From the NCBI GenBank assembly GCA_013399305.1, contig VXAI01000020.1:4698425-4762424 (forward strand): a DNA stretch of 64,000 bases, read 5' to 3'. The notes beneath the pieces were generated by a model. The model saw nothing but the letters and a program-made list of their open reading frames with translations, did not search any database and was not told the origin of the DNA. Each line of letters opens with the position of its first letter. Position 1 is the first letter of the stretch. Both the position numbers and the translations under genes were made by a program. Positions 27,701 through 39,300 of the stretch are shown one piece after another. Source of the DNA: Rostratula benghalensis. Lineage: Eukaryota > Chordata > Aves > Charadriiformes > Rostratulidae.

Positions 27701-30700
27701 TTGTTCTCATTTTGCTGGGAAACTATTTCACAAAGTGCTGTGAATTCATGAGTATCAAAAGTAGGAGAGACACCTTCATTGAAAAATAACTACGTGTTTG
27801 TTCTTACAAGTTACTGGAAGATACTACCCCTTCACTTTGCAAATGGTGAACAACAGACCCTGCTGTGAATGGCTGGCCTCAGCCTCCCCTGCAGCACACT
27901 GACCATGATTACCAGCTCATCCAGACCCTTTGTTGTATAAAACTTATGTTGTTGTTGTCAAACATCCAGTAACAGATCTTACAGAATCACCACCTTGTCC
28001 CTCCACCACATTTCCAGAGCAATAGCAAAGAACTATTTTCTGCAAATGGATTTGGTACCCTGTTACCTGTATTTAATTGTTAAAGGCCAAAGAGAACCAG
28101 CCTTTCAGAGCAGCTGCACTCAATAGTGAAAAGCCAAGTCAGCAGACAAAGAGAACACCTCAATAAATTGGACATGACCAGCAATCCCACAAATAAAGAA
28201 TGGTTTCAGGTTCTAAAGCAATTTTCCTGCAATTATCACGTTCCTAACAAGGGCATTACAAATCCGATATACCTGTACTGGATTTGCCAATAATGTCCCA
28301 AGACATTAATCTGTTGAGTATATTTTTCTAGCAAGCTTTTTAAGTCCAGTCATGTTACTTAATTTCCTCTAGTTCTGAATATACATTTTACACCAAGGCA
28401 GATATGGCACCATATTTGTGTCTTGAACTTCCCTGAACAATAACTCATCTTTAATAGGAAAGTTGCTGTATTCCACAGTTCAAATAATTGAAATACAATG
28501 AGAACATTACAGTAATCTGATTATAATAGCCCTGATTGGCCAGTTTTTATATAATCAATGGCGTTTTTAGGAATGCTAAATTGCTTTTGATTGTTATTTT
28601 CAACGATTGTAAAAACTGGTTAGTACACTGAACAGATTTTTAAAATACTTTGTTTTCAATCTCTATGTATAATGAATTAAAAAATGAGAGCATAATGCAA
28701 TAACTGAATTATCTCAAAAATCCTGTTTGCTTTAGGAACAACCTTTACATTACCTATTAGTCTGGTGTTTAATGAAACCTGCATCTGCTTCCCTTTTTTA
28801 TTTATATTTTTCTCTGCTTGCGTATTTTAAAGAGTACTTTATTAACAGTCACTTTGATACTAGGTATTTGAGGGGAATTAAATACTGGCTTGCATTCACA
28901 GACCGAAGCAAATGCAGGGAATGTCACCAACCTCCAGTGAGTAATTAATTTTCATGAAATGCCCTGTGTTTTAACAGTTATTGCTTAAAAACATTTCTTT
29001 TGCAATGAATAGTCCCATATATTTTCACCAAGACACTTCAGAAATTGATATCCCACAAGGACCAAATTAAATTTTTTATTATTATCTAGCTCTATTACAA
29101 TACTCACTAATTGCAAGTTTTGAGATTGGTACAATAAATCACACAATTTACATTCCAAGAAATTCTTTTAAATTGAGCATTTTTCCTTTTTTTTTTTAAG
29201 TTTTAAACTAACAAAGTACCTTCAGGGGTTAAGATTAAACAAGCTTGGGTACACTAACACAAAAGTTTCTAAGTGTCAGGAACAGAAAGCAGGCTTGTGC
29301 AGGTGTGATTTCCTGAGTGACTTCAGCAGATCCAAGCCCACATGGTGGCTAAGAGTCCCATCCTTCCCTCCTCCCCAGCCACACAGCCCCAATACTTCCT
29401 TTGTGTTTCGGGTTGTGATTTGTAGCCCACTGAATCAAGCATCCTGTTCATCTCATTAAAGATGACAGCACAAAATGACTCCTGGAGGCAGTGTGAAGCC
29501 AATGTACTATCTTATGAATAAATGTATCCACACAGAGAGATAGATCTATGCATATATAGATATGTAAATGGATATATATGGGTAATCTACATTTTCAGCT
29601 TCAGATAACAGCAAACCTACTATCATATTGTGCGCTGGATTAAATCTTAGCTGATCAGCAGGGGGACTGGACTAGATGATCTTTCAAGGTCCCTTCCAGT
29701 CCCTGATACTCTCTGATTCTGTGATCATCAACCTGTACAACCAGTGGTGTATCTAGCTGTGACTTTTGTTGGTGTGCCTAATAGAAGGGTACACACTTTT
29801 CTTAATGAAGTAATAAAATACATGTGTCAGATTGAAGTGTGTACAGACAAGCCAGTAAGGATATTGTATCATCAAATCTCCTTTGTAACACATTACTGAA
29901 GTTAGGCTCTGTTGCCACTAAAATTTTTAAGATAGCTCTAAGGTCAAGGATAACGACACACTAGGTCATCATAATAATGTTCTTAATATCAAGGTAATGT
30001 AAATGTAATGTTTTACCAAGAGTGTAATATATCCTAAGTATATATTCCTAGATACATGTCCATGTGTAGTTCATTAATTCATCCATATGCTGAAGCCGTG
30101 AAGAGAGAAAAGGATGTGCTTGATGGTTTTATTTTGAGCTCACTTTCCCAAGATGAACTCTCCCATCCATCATGTTGCATTCCCACCAACTCACAGCATA
30201 TCACAAAAACTGCCTGAACGTTTGCTTGACTTTAATCAACAAAGAGCCTAAATTTGCCTGGATTCTTACACAAACATACTAATTTATATAGGCATTTTAA
30301 CTACTAACTTCCACGGTTAGGAATGGTTTAGGTTATGTACTAATTTCCAGCTTAGGGCAACCTCATTGCTCTCTACAGCTTCCTGAGAATGGGGGTAGAG
30401 AGGGAGGTGCTGTTCTCTTCCCTGTGGTACCCAAAGATACAACACATAGGAATGGTTCAAAACTGTGTCAGAAGAGGTTTAGACTGGACATCAGGAAGTA
30501 TTTCTTTACCAAGAGGGTGGTCAAACATTGGAAAAGGCTCCCTAGAGAGGTGGTCGGTGCCCCAAGCCTGCCAGTCTTTAAGAGGCATTTGGACAATGCC
30601 CTTAATAACATGCCTTAATTTTTTGTCATCCCTGAATTGATCAGGCAGCTGGACTAGATAATCTTTGTAGGCCCCTTCTAACTGAACTAGTTTATTCTAA

Positions 30701-33700
30701 ATCTGACCTGCCCCCACCTCACAGAGAACAAATCAAAAGAGACTTAGCAATAAAGAGTCAAGGAACGGGGTTACAGGCAGCTGAATTACCTAGGTCTATG
30801 GGCTTGCCCACTCCTCTCTCCCTGTTTCCTACCTCACACTGTTCCCACGTTCTTCTCCCAGCCTTCCTAGTCTTACCTGTTTACCCTGTGCCAACTCAAA
30901 TAACCGTCAGACCTTTCTACGAAACTCTTGAACCACCAGAGCAGAAAACCATCCAACTGGTTTTGCTCTGTTAGCCTACTACCATGTTACAAAGTCAGAG
31001 TGAACCTCAGAGGGATCCTCCGAAGGCTCTGACAAGCTCCAGAAGCGGTGCTGTGGGAGCCAACGTTCAGGAGCAGAAAGGGAGATGGGGACACATGCCC
31101 TGTCTGGTAGCCATGTGCTGTCAAATCACTTCCTATGTCACATGAAAGCATGGGTTTCTGGCTGCAGTACCACACGCAGCTGAGCTAACCAAACCACTGG
31201 CTGCCACCAAAAAAGGATTCTCCTTTTCCTCCCCCAGTTCCTCCTCTCTTGAAACCATCTTCTCAAGGGGAATATCCAGCAAGGACAAAGATGATGTTTA
31301 ATTCTATATGCTTCTTCTGATTTTTGGGACGAGGTAACTACACTAAAGCAATGAAATTAGGAAATGGAAATCAGTGGCTATGACATGGAATTTTGACATG
31401 GAAGCCAATTAAAATCCTGGGATGAGCTCATGGAGATTGGCTTGTGCTTAGCCACATCAGTGGGTAAAGCACCGTAACTCAGCATGTGCAAAACCAGACC
31501 GGAAGCTACATTTTAAAAGTACTTCAGAAAATCTTCATGCATTCCCATGGGCTTGTCCTTGATATAACACTGTATTCCAATCCAGACTACCAGTAACCCT
31601 ACTCTTATAATGTGTGCCGAGTTAAATGTAAGAATTTCTGGTTAGAAACATACAACTCAAGGAACAAGAATAAATCTCATGCAGGGATTTAAAACATTAA
31701 CTGCAGTAACTCATTAATTACCTCTATTAAGAGATCAACCACTGTCAGATATATTTACCTCATGTATGTCTTTCATCCAGCTTGTTATGCTTTGAAAACT
31801 CTCCAGATTTGTGATGTCATATACAAGAACAAAGCCTTGTGCGCCACGAAAATAGCTAGTGCTAAGTGTATGGAATCGTTCCTGGCCAGCAGTATCCCTG
31901 AAAGAAATTGTTAAGAAATCACACACACAAACAAAACCAACATGATCAAACTGCAGAACCTCCCAGAAAAATCACTTTCTTTTAAGGAGTATTGTCCAAA
32001 TCTTGAACAGTGTACCCTAACTTGAAAGGAACAAGAAAAGATAAGGATAAGAGGAAGTCTGGGTGCCAGATACAGCACCAAAAGAAATACACCAGACATT
32101 TATTCTGAATAATACAACCCTACTAGGGAAGCTAAGCCAGAGGTGGAAGCCTGAGTGTAACTTCAAGCTCACCACTGATTCTTTATATATACAGAATCAT
32201 TAAGATCAGTACTACTCGGGTGATAAAAAAAAATCTGGTGTACAAGCACTTCAGCAGTCAGACAACATCCCCAGATTCTGACAAGCTCTTTGTAAACTGT
32301 GACACAGACAATAAACTGGTTTAGATGCAAGGTAATTTGGGGAAAAAAGGCATAAAATACAGGGATGCAGAGATTCCTACACATAATTATGCCTTAAGCA
32401 AGCTGTAAACAAGCCTCCAAGACTTTTATTTTAAAACCCGAGATAGAATAACTGGAGATGTAATACTGGTCAGATAATTCATACACAGAGATACTCCTTG
32501 AGAAGTCAAACTCTGGTAACTACAGATAATCTTCAGTGTTTGACACCTGGAAAGATGGTTGCCAGTAGCACTCTACAGCCTTTAGAAAAACTTCAAAGAC
32601 AAAATACAGTGTGTAGGTTCCTGACTATTTTTCCCTTAGTGACCCTTTTGAACATGATGAGTAATGAAATGTAAAATTTTCTTGCTTTGTCACTTCCCTC
32701 AATGTTCCTACAGATCTGCTTGTATGATCTTGTTCCTATGTTGCATGTTTTATTGTTAAAGCAACCTAGCAGCACCCCTACATTAGTTGCTGCAAAAAAT
32801 ATGCTCCCCTAGGCCAAATTCAATTTTTAAAATGATCTAAGAGGAACAACTGCACTTTAGGAAGACAATTAAAAGCAGCTGAGATTTTTAATGTAATTTA
32901 GTCGGCTCTCATTTGTGATATAAATTAAAACTTACCATATTTGAAGTTTCACTCTTGTATCATTAAATGTTACTGGCTTTACTTTAAAATCAATGCCTGG
33001 AAGAAAGAAGAGAATCTGTAACATTTCTCCTAATAACATGGATTCCCTTTGAATAGTGTTTCTTAGCTTTAGTTATCATGCAATTTGGAACAGAAAGTGA
33101 AAAGGAACTGTATCAAACAAAAAACAACCAACCAACCATACACATTTAAAGTGGAAGTAGTAAAAGGAAATTATTCAATGGTGAAGACAACTATGTGCCA
33201 ATACATTACACAATGTAAAGCAATGCCAATACAAAGCAATGGAAGGGCAGGTCAAAGCAGAGGTGCAGATACTCTGGAACTACATACAGGTATTTTCATG
33301 AACAGGCAAGCGTGACATGACAGCAACATGGCAGCAGTTTCATGACCTATGCACAATAATATTTGGCAAATATATTGGTAATTTCAGTTGTCACCAGTTT
33401 CATCACAACAGCATAGCAGCTACAAATGGGAAGGCAGAAATGCTTACAAAGCTGTTACATGTGCAACACCATTTTTCTGTTCTTACTTCCTTAAGTGCCT
33501 AAAAAAAATAATTCTAGGATTACATGAGTAAGAATAGGAATTAGCTGTTCTAGTTAAATGCAAAGACAAACGTATATGGGATTTAATTCAAAATGAAGAG
33601 GATTGTCTCTACAGCCTTAATTGCTGTGCATCCTAGATCCAAAGTGCTAACTCTAAAATCTAGCATTAGCATTTGAAATCAGTGCAGAATGTTGTCTCTG

Positions 33701-36700
33701 CATACACTACAGATCTTTCCTCAAAGATACTCTCCTTAAAATTTATAGCCATACTACCAAGTTAGTAGTCCAAATGTGGTAGATGATACCTGGATTTATG
33801 GGTTGTTGAACCTGCAATTTTAATATCAGATTCTTTCAGCTATCAGCTATCTTAGAGTGATGCCTTTCCTCAGAATTAACCACGTTTTTTTCCGATTACT
33901 TTATTACTGAAATTTGAAATACAGCTTGATAGTTTCTCTGCTTTTTTTTTTTTTTTTTTTTTTCAACTGAAAAACAATGCTATTTTTGTTGATTATGTTC
34001 AGGTTGACATTGCAATTGCTGGCCATCCTGCATGGTCAAAATCCCGAGAGGTCAAAATACGGCTGCTTAATACAACTTCAGTGTGGCTTTTCACTAGTAG
34101 CAGTGTCATTTGAGAGAACTAAACAGACTGAAAAAGCACTAAAAATGTGAAGTAAACACAATCGCACTAATTTCTGTAAGAACCTGTCTGCCAAATTACT
34201 TTATCACAGGACAGCATCCATGGAAGTACACCAAAAATGCAGTGGAGGAAATGCTCCTTTCCTTTTTACTGATGGACGTATTGTGCACAAAGCTTTGACA
34301 AGTACACTCTCACATGCATGATTTCAATGCTATTAACATTTTTGTGTGTGTGCGGTTAAAGAGTTTAGGTGGATTTTTTAAATTCTTATGATATTCATGT
34401 CCCTCACTTGATGAAATTTATTGAAGCTCCAATGGAAAGGAAAGATGAAATAATATAATTGGTATCTGTAATTAATATTACAGAAAGCTTCCTTGATGGA
34501 ATTAGTAACGTCAGATGGAAATGTAATTTAAGTCAAATTTGCTCATGTAAGGTGAAATTCCAATGTGATGGAAAACATTTGCTAAGAAATTCACATGGCT
34601 TTGTTTAATTATCTGTATCACTTTCTCCAACTGATGTTAGAGCAATTGAGAGGGACAGAGTATGTACTGGGAGGCTGGAATGTCACTTTCAAATAGGGCA
34701 TGGGGAATATGGCAAAAAATTATAATCCAGCCAGGGATTCCCAGACCTATAGGAAAGAGTTCTTAGTTGACATACATTTTAATAATAAATCACTGTAAGC
34801 TTTTTTATTATTATTAGTTATAAACAGGGAAGCAGAGTGCTGAATCAGACTAAAACTTAATCTAAATTAAAATAAGGCTTATTGACTTCTTAAGTCAACT
34901 TCAAAATTTATTGACCTAAAAGGTCAATGAATGTTAGTGAAAAACAGAAGTCAATATGTTCTGCATGCATGAATTGTTCATGTCTTTATATGAAATTTCG
35001 AGCAAACTTAGCAAATTGGAAAGACAGGAAAGAAAAATGAGAAATACAGTGCCAAAGACAGCTTGCAGATTTCAGATGCTTTTAGGCCCATGTATTATAC
35101 AGCATGATCAACATAACAAAGTGATCATTGATTACTGCTCCTGAGATAAACATTATTTGAACGCAACAGCTTGTACTGACTTCTTTGAAGCTGTCAACTA
35201 AAACCAAGAAGGTGCATGCTGGGTACAAGTTCAAATTCTAGTTGTTATTTCCAAGTTTTATAGCCACGAGATTAATTTCTTTTCTCTATGTTACAAATAA
35301 TACATATGTCCGTATTAGGACTGAGGCACTTAAAGACAACTAGGTCTAAAAAGCATGAAAATAGTCAGCCACAGGGGAATTCAGCTGTGAATTACCCTTC
35401 TCTTCCCTCAGTATCTATGAAACAGCCTTTGGCCATCTGCAAAAGTCCTCTTCAGAGATGTCTTTTGCAGCTGGCCTAGAATACGACAACACACTTTTCT
35501 CCCCAATATAGCTGATGAGTTCCTGATATACAAGGCTCAAAAAAATGTCTGTGCAGAGAAAACACAAGTTTGAGCAGCTCAGCAGGATGCACCAGTGGCA
35601 GCAGGGACAGAGAGCGGTACGTGCCCAGGTGCAGGTTCTACCAAGCCCACTGACTGGCACACAGCATCTTCAGCTCTGGGGGCAGGGAAACAGTTGGTAT
35701 CAACTCCTGTGCCCAAGCTGGACAAGCACCCACTGAGATGCTGTTGGTTGAATTTCCACCGTGTTACTCCTATCCATACTTAATCCTTGCTACTTGTTGG
35801 TGCATTGTTTGCATCAGACTCTTTTCCTGTACATGGCAAGGAATATCTGAAATGAAGTGGTATCCGAGGGGTCTTAAGTACTGATACCTACTGTCTTGGT
35901 AAGAAAAACAACTCATGGGATAAGATGGTTTGTTAGGACAGTTAAGAGTCATAAAAAGTCCTGCCTTTAAAAAAAAAATTAAAAAAAATTAAGATGCAGA
36001 TTACCACCAGTGTAGGTAGTAAACAGGACATGTTTATCTTCAATATGGCTCATTTTTGTTGATTAACTCTGATTCCTTCTAAAGTATTGGAGAATCTACT
36101 CAGAGCTGGTTCTCTTATTCATTGTGCATTAGAAGCAAATCTGTAAAACACTTGGATTAGCAACTTCACCTGCAGTGAGTGGAAGCTGCACCACTTCCAA
36201 CTGCGATGACTTGGGAGGACTCACAACTCTACAGAAATGTGTCTCACAGAAAACATCTGCTGTGGGACCACAGCCTCTGCAAATACAGCAAAATACCAAC
36301 CTCAGAGACTGAGAGATCACAATCCTGTTCACTCATGTGCATGGGGTTCTTTTGCTCATAAACCTTCTCTATAGCTTTATATGCAATGTCATTGTTTAAA
36401 CAAAAAAAATTTATTCTTCGTAGTCTGTTCATAATACAATGCACCTGCCTTATGATTCATGTAAGTTTAATTAGAAAACTGTAACTGCTTATAATTTACC
36501 AAACTGTGTAATTGAAGAGGAGGAAGGGCACCCAGCCTTGAGTGTTTAAGTGCTGCATAAAAAGCTTTCAATAAAATTTTATTGTGGATGCTTTTTTTTC
36601 CTTCTCTTTTCCCAGAAAAAACATATTTTTAGAAAAGTTCACTACCGTTGGAGTCTACTACTGAATGTTTGGGATTTTTCTTTCCCCCTGCAATAACACT

Positions 36701-39034
36701 AGAATTTGTCCTAGTAACACAAATCTGTGATTCATGATGCCAGAGAAATGAGACTTTCAACAATCTTAAATTCTGTGCCTGTGCCCCTTTGCCACTGAGG
36801 AAAGTGGTGGCACATGATTTTGTCAGGGCTAAAAGACCGCACGGCCTCAATAATCTCCTCTCTACTCAAATCACAGTTCATTCTGGACAGGTAGGGCAAA
36901 AAATCCATTACCATCAGATAAGCATTCAGTAGGCTGCATGACAGGCAAGGATCAATCATTTGACTCAGCTTGTAGAAACAGGCATCTGGATGAAAACAGG
37001 TATTTGTTCTGATGGTGCCAACAAAGGGGGAGAGAAGACATCATGAACAGTCGCATTGTCTTCTTCCTTTGCACCGCTAGAAGCCACGACCCGTACGTCG
37101 TGTTCTCGCTTGTAGCTGCCTTCATTAAAAAAAAAAAAAAAATTCCACTCCTAACATTACTCTTTGAAACCCTCACTCACAACCTCTACTACACCTCCTA
37201 AAATGGAATTAAATGGAAGATAGTGTTTTAGAATTATCTTTAAAACTATATTCAAGTAACAAATACCACATTTGGATGATTCATTTAAGTCTCTCAAGAA
37301 TAGGTTTCAGGAACAGTAATAAAACTAATCCCTAACTGTCACAAAACTTTCAACTATTCCTTAACTATTTTGACCCACAACTTGAAAAATATATTCTTAA
37401 TATCATCACCACACAAGAGTTTTTGACTCCACAGTGGAATGCATTAAGAGTAAATAAAAATAATAATCACATGGTTAGCAATCTATGTTCCAATACAAAA
37501 TGCATCAACAAAGCTGGTGTTTATTTTCATGGCCATTCTTTGGGACTTCTTGCTTGGGAACAAGTTTCTTGTTACGAGGGTCAAATCCATGATTTTACTG
37601 CTAGTTGCGAGTTGCGCTTACCCCTTTTTGTTTGTGTTGGTTTCAGAAGTTTTTTTGCAAGAATGGGCAAGAAACTAAAAAGTGGCTTAAATTCAGCCAT
37701 TCCCATGTGGGTAGGTCAACTGACCTCACTATACTAAATATTCCATGGACCACAGCTACTACCTGGTGTTTATTCAGTTAAGCCAACTCCTCCCAGACTG
37801 AAAACTGTATAAAAGAGCCATGCGTATTCCAAATGCAGGAACACAAAATTTCTTGTGCATACCTTATTTTCAAGAGCACAGAAAATCAACGAAAAAAAAT
37901 TTCTTACGCACACAAGTTTTTAAAAATGAAAATTTCCCAATGCAAAAATGGGAAAGAAAAGTCTCCACAGCAAATTGAACCATCACACCCACATTATACA
38001 TTTTCCTGCTGATGAGCCAGGTTTCAGCATGTGGATAGACAACCTGCCATCCCCCTGTGGGCTGTGGGGATCGGGTACCCGGGTGGTGGGGAGCTCCCCA
38101 TCACCCCCACCACCTGCAGAGGTGCTGGAGAAGGCAGCACAGCACTGCAGAACAAAACCATCCTGGTCCATCAGGGCCAATTATTTCCAATCACAGCCAC
38201 GGCTCTGCTTTAATAACCATGGGTGCTGCTACCTGCAATAGAAGGTAGCTTGAATTTATAGCGTTAAAATTATTAGCCCGAGGTTAAATACCTTTCTAGC
38301 ACAGAAGATAAGAGTAACTGGGCATTTTGTTCATGTCTGACAACCCTTTGAGGCAGACATCGTGTTCTCAACATCCACAGGGCCCGCCCGGGGGTGGTGG
38401 GCAGTAAGCGCACAGGTTGTCTTCCCGAGTTTAAAAAACAAGGGTAGGTTCCGAATGACGAACAGCTGGGAGAGTGCAACACCCGGCAGAGAGAAGTCGC
38501 GGAGCCAGGGTGACACGTTCCCTGACACCCTGGCAAACCTCTGAGAAGGCTGAAGTTGCCAAACGCGGCTGGGGACACAGAGGGGGGCAGCGGACACCTC
38601 CGAGCCAGGCGGTGCCGAGCTGGCAGTGACACCGGGAGGGCCGGGCCCCCAGGAGCGCCCGGGGAGAGGAGGAGGAAGAGGAGAGGGAGCCGGGCGGGTG
38701 CCCACCGGGAGAGAGGCCAGTCCCTCGGGGCGGGCGGCGAGGGCGGCCGTGCCCTGCCCACCCCGCCGGGCCCCGCTTGGCGGCGGGCGGCTGGGCACGC
38801 AGCGGGGGTTAAGGAGGCAGGCGATGAGGGGCGGCAGGGGCCGCCCCCGGCCCGCGGTCACTCACCGATGGTGGCGAGGTAGGAGGAGGTGGGAGCCCCG
38901 GCGGGCGGCGAGCCGGGATCCGTGTACCTCCGCACGATGGAGGTCTTCCCCACGCAGGTCTCCCCGGCCATCACGATTTTCACCAGCAGCGGCGGTTTCC
39001 CCGCACCGCCTTGCCCCTGCCCCAGCCCCGCCAT
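9719..39034 (-). CDS. Rab-family small GTPase, six exons, 213 aa, subfamily unassigned
   Basis: Rab GTPases switch between GDP and GTP states on membranes to direct vesicle traffic. Exons in transcription order are 39034-38866, 32996-32936, 31897-31759, 23736-23647, 18523-18422 and 9799-9719. Every intron is GT-AG and the phases chain without error. Visible motifs are the P-loop GETCVGKTS (24-32), switch I Thr55 before IGIDF (56-60), WDTAGQE (77-83, catalytic Gln82), SYFRGAQG and LVYDIT Rab-family motifs, NKCD (136-139), ETSAK (164-168), a basic KKRTR stretch, and C-terminal CCAF with Cys210/Cys211 as expected geranylgeranylation sites. Residues 39-50 form a Gly/Pro/Ala-rich insertion that typical Rabs lack. 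Parts resemble Rab8/10, Rab18, Rab21 and Rab26, but no subfamily fits throughout. A CpG-island promoter and full motif set argue for a functional gene, not a pseudogene. The neighbour downstream is GAREM1, co-oriented. Confidence 0.93.
10402..10929 (-). other. Unassigned 175-codon open frame in Rab intron 5
   Basis: This is an open minus-strand frame inside the last Rab intron, partly mirrored by a 115-codon plus-strand frame (10588-10935). The predicted peptide is rich in Phe, Cys, Ser and Tyr and shows no domain that I recognise. It is most likely a chance frame; recorded because it is the longest one outside GC-rich DNA and repeats. Confidence 0.15.
17139..17412 (-). mobile_element. CR1 LINE 3' fragment
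   Basis: Read on the minus strand, this is the CR1 3' region. On the plus strand it appears as 'atccaatcacagacttctca', 'gggacctctagagaccatcc', 'ctccagagaaggggactcca' and 'cctgggcagcctgttccagg', the typical reverse complement of the CR1 end. It lies in Rab intron 5. Confidence 0.88.
18422..18523 (-). CDS. Rab GTPase exon 5
   Basis: This 102-nt phase-0 exon encodes 34 residues (154-187), with [15 protein letters not shown] (G5 motif) and the last helix ending ILEK. The acceptor is tttgtttttcag and the donor gtaggc. Confidence 0.94.
20063..20579 (-). mobile_element. Degenerate CR1 fragment (left half, interrupted)
   Basis: On the plus strand it starts 'ggaatcacagaaatactttg' and continues through 'ccaacctgaacctcccaagc' and the 'agatagacacaatattccat' phrase, the diverged reverse complement of CR1 ORF2 C-terminus and 3' end. 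It probably continues at 20688 after a second CR1. Confidence 0.65.
20580..20687 (+). mobile_element. CR1 3' terminus inserted in an older CR1
   Basis: This short plus-oriented CR1 end includes 'ggggttgtaactggatgatc', 'tagtcccttccaattctaac' and terminal 'tctatgattctatgat' repeats. Its flanks are CR1 in the opposite orientation, which suggests a nested insertion. Confidence 0.78.
20688..21010 (-). mobile_element. Degenerate CR1 fragment (right half)
   Basis: Plus-strand phrases such as 'aggtgtcatgctggcctctt' and 'tctagtctacagggatctct' fit a diverged CR1 RT region in reverse orientation, continuing the element broken at 20580. Confidence 0.5.
21706..21725. repeat. Poly-A tract
   Basis: This is a run of 20 A on the plus strand in Rab intron 4. 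Confidence 0.85.
23647..23736 (-). CDS. Rab GTPase exon 4
   Basis: This 90-nt phase-0 exon encodes 30 residues (124-153), beginning [18 protein letters not shown] with the guanine-specificity motif NKCD. The acceptor is ttcttttttag and the donor gtatca. Confidence 0.94.
24978..25929 (+). mobile_element. CR1 LINE 3' portion (ORF2 C-terminus and 3' end)
   Basis: This is the clearest plus-oriented CR1. It has 'gtggtgttcctcaggggcca', 'ttggccgatgacaccgagct', 'gtgagaccccacctgaagta' and a 3' end 'aaggtctcttccaactctaa'. The part near 25208-25510 still encodes the ORF2 tail ([19 protein letters not shown]), with frame breaks either side. It lies in Rab intron 3. Confidence 0.95.
27499..27517. repeat. 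(CCAT)n microsatellite
   Basis: This is a short tetranucleotide run of about four and a half copies. Confidence 0.85.
29655..29728 (+). mobile_element. CR1 3' terminus
   Basis: It reads 'agggggactggactagatga', then 'aaggtcccttccagtccctg' and ends 'ctgattctgtgat', the standard CR1 end. The rest of the element is missing (5' truncated). Confidence 0.8.
30351..30699 (+). mobile_element. CR1 3' fragment
   Basis: This plus-oriented CR1 tail begins 'cttagggcaacctcattgct' and includes 'tttagactggacatcaggaa', 'ttctttaccaagagggtggt' and 'tagataatctttgtaggccc'. A 64-codon frame (30424-30618) is the CR1 tail and not a host gene. Confidence 0.88.
31759..31897 (-). CDS. Rab GTPase exon 3
   Basis: This 139-nt exon completes Trp77 and encodes [16 protein letters not shown], then RGAQG, LVYDIT and ends MKDIHE. 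It holds switch II with the catalytic Gln82. The acceptor is tttctttcag and the donor gtaaat. It ends on a codon boundary. Confidence 0.95.
31898..32935 (-). other. Rab intron 2
   Basis: This is a 1.04-kb AT-rich intron. Nothing else is seen. Confidence 0.9.
32936..32996 (-). CDS. Rab GTPase exon 2
   Basis: This 61-nt exon encodes [19 protein letters not shown] and the first two bases of Trp77. The acceptor is a pyrimidine-rich ttctttcttccag and the donor is gtaag. It completes the split Gly57 codon from exon 1. Confidence 0.93.
33942..33963. repeat. Poly-T tract
   Basis: This is a run of 22 T on the plus strand in Rab intron 1. Confidence 0.85.
36732..36959 (-). mobile_element. Possible non-LTR retrotransposon RT relic
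   Basis: The 75-codon frame contains [18 protein letters not shown], which resembles the start of many LINE reverse transcriptase domains (EEI, then Ala-x-x-Ser, then Pro/Gly-x-Lys). The expected PGPDG motif that should follow is not visible. It is an isolated fragment and could be chance. Confidence 0.25.
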
Positions 39035-39300
39035 GGCGGGAGCCGAGTGCCGGCCGGGCCGGGCCGGGGTGAGGCGGGTTCGGGGCGGGGGCCGCAGGGC
39101 CGTCCCGCTGCGAGGGAGTGGGCACCGCCCCCGCCCACGGTGAGGGGGGACGGGCGGCGGCGGCGGGGCCGGGACCGGACGCCATCTCCGCTGCCGCCTG
39201 CGGGCCCCGCCGCCCCCCGCCCCGCACAGGTGGGACGGGCCGCGGGGAGCCCCGGATGCTGCCCCAGAGCGGCGGCGGGGCCGGGCGCGGCGTCGTGAGT
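38560..39300. promoter_or_regulatory. CpG island / Rab gene promoter region
   Basis: This dense GC- and CpG-rich block covers Rab exon 1, the start of its intron 1 and about 270 bp upstream of the ATG. The flanks return to AT-rich sequence within a short distance. Several long open frames here on both strands come from base composition. CpG-island promoters often fire in both directions, so a divergent plus-strand transcript is possible but not shown. Confidence 0.85.
38866..39034 (-). CDS. Rab GTPase exon 1
   Basis: It encodes residues 1-56 plus one base. The ATG is at 39034-39032 in a CpG island, followed by a Gly/Gln-rich leader, then [17 protein letters not shown] (P-loop) and the switch I region ending SYLATI. 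The donor gtgagt follows at 38865. The leader lacks a signal peptide, as expected for a cytosolic GTPase. This start was chosen because it is the first ATG in frame ahead of the P-loop; the next in-frame ATG (residue 22) would cut into the first beta strand. Confidence 0.93.

Larger units (their letters stand above)
23737..31758 (-). other. Rab intron 3
   Basis: This 8-kb intron contains CR1 copies at 24978-25929, 29655-29728 and 30351-30699, a (CCAT)n run at 27499-27517 and an ATAG-like low-complexity stretch near 29538-29580. No other gene is seen. Confidence 0.85.
32997..38865 (-). other. Rab intron 1
   Basis: This 5.9-kb intron holds a run of 22 T at 33942-33963, a possible non-LTR retrotransposon relic at 36732-36959 on the minus strand, and GC-rich promoter-proximal sequence from about 38560. 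Otherwise I see nothing. Confidence 0.85.

Noticed and set aside
38273..39298. Several long frames on both strands around Rab exon 1 (up to 176 codons)
   Set aside because: They are composition-driven frames in the CpG island. Only the exon 1 frame continues into the other Rab exons.
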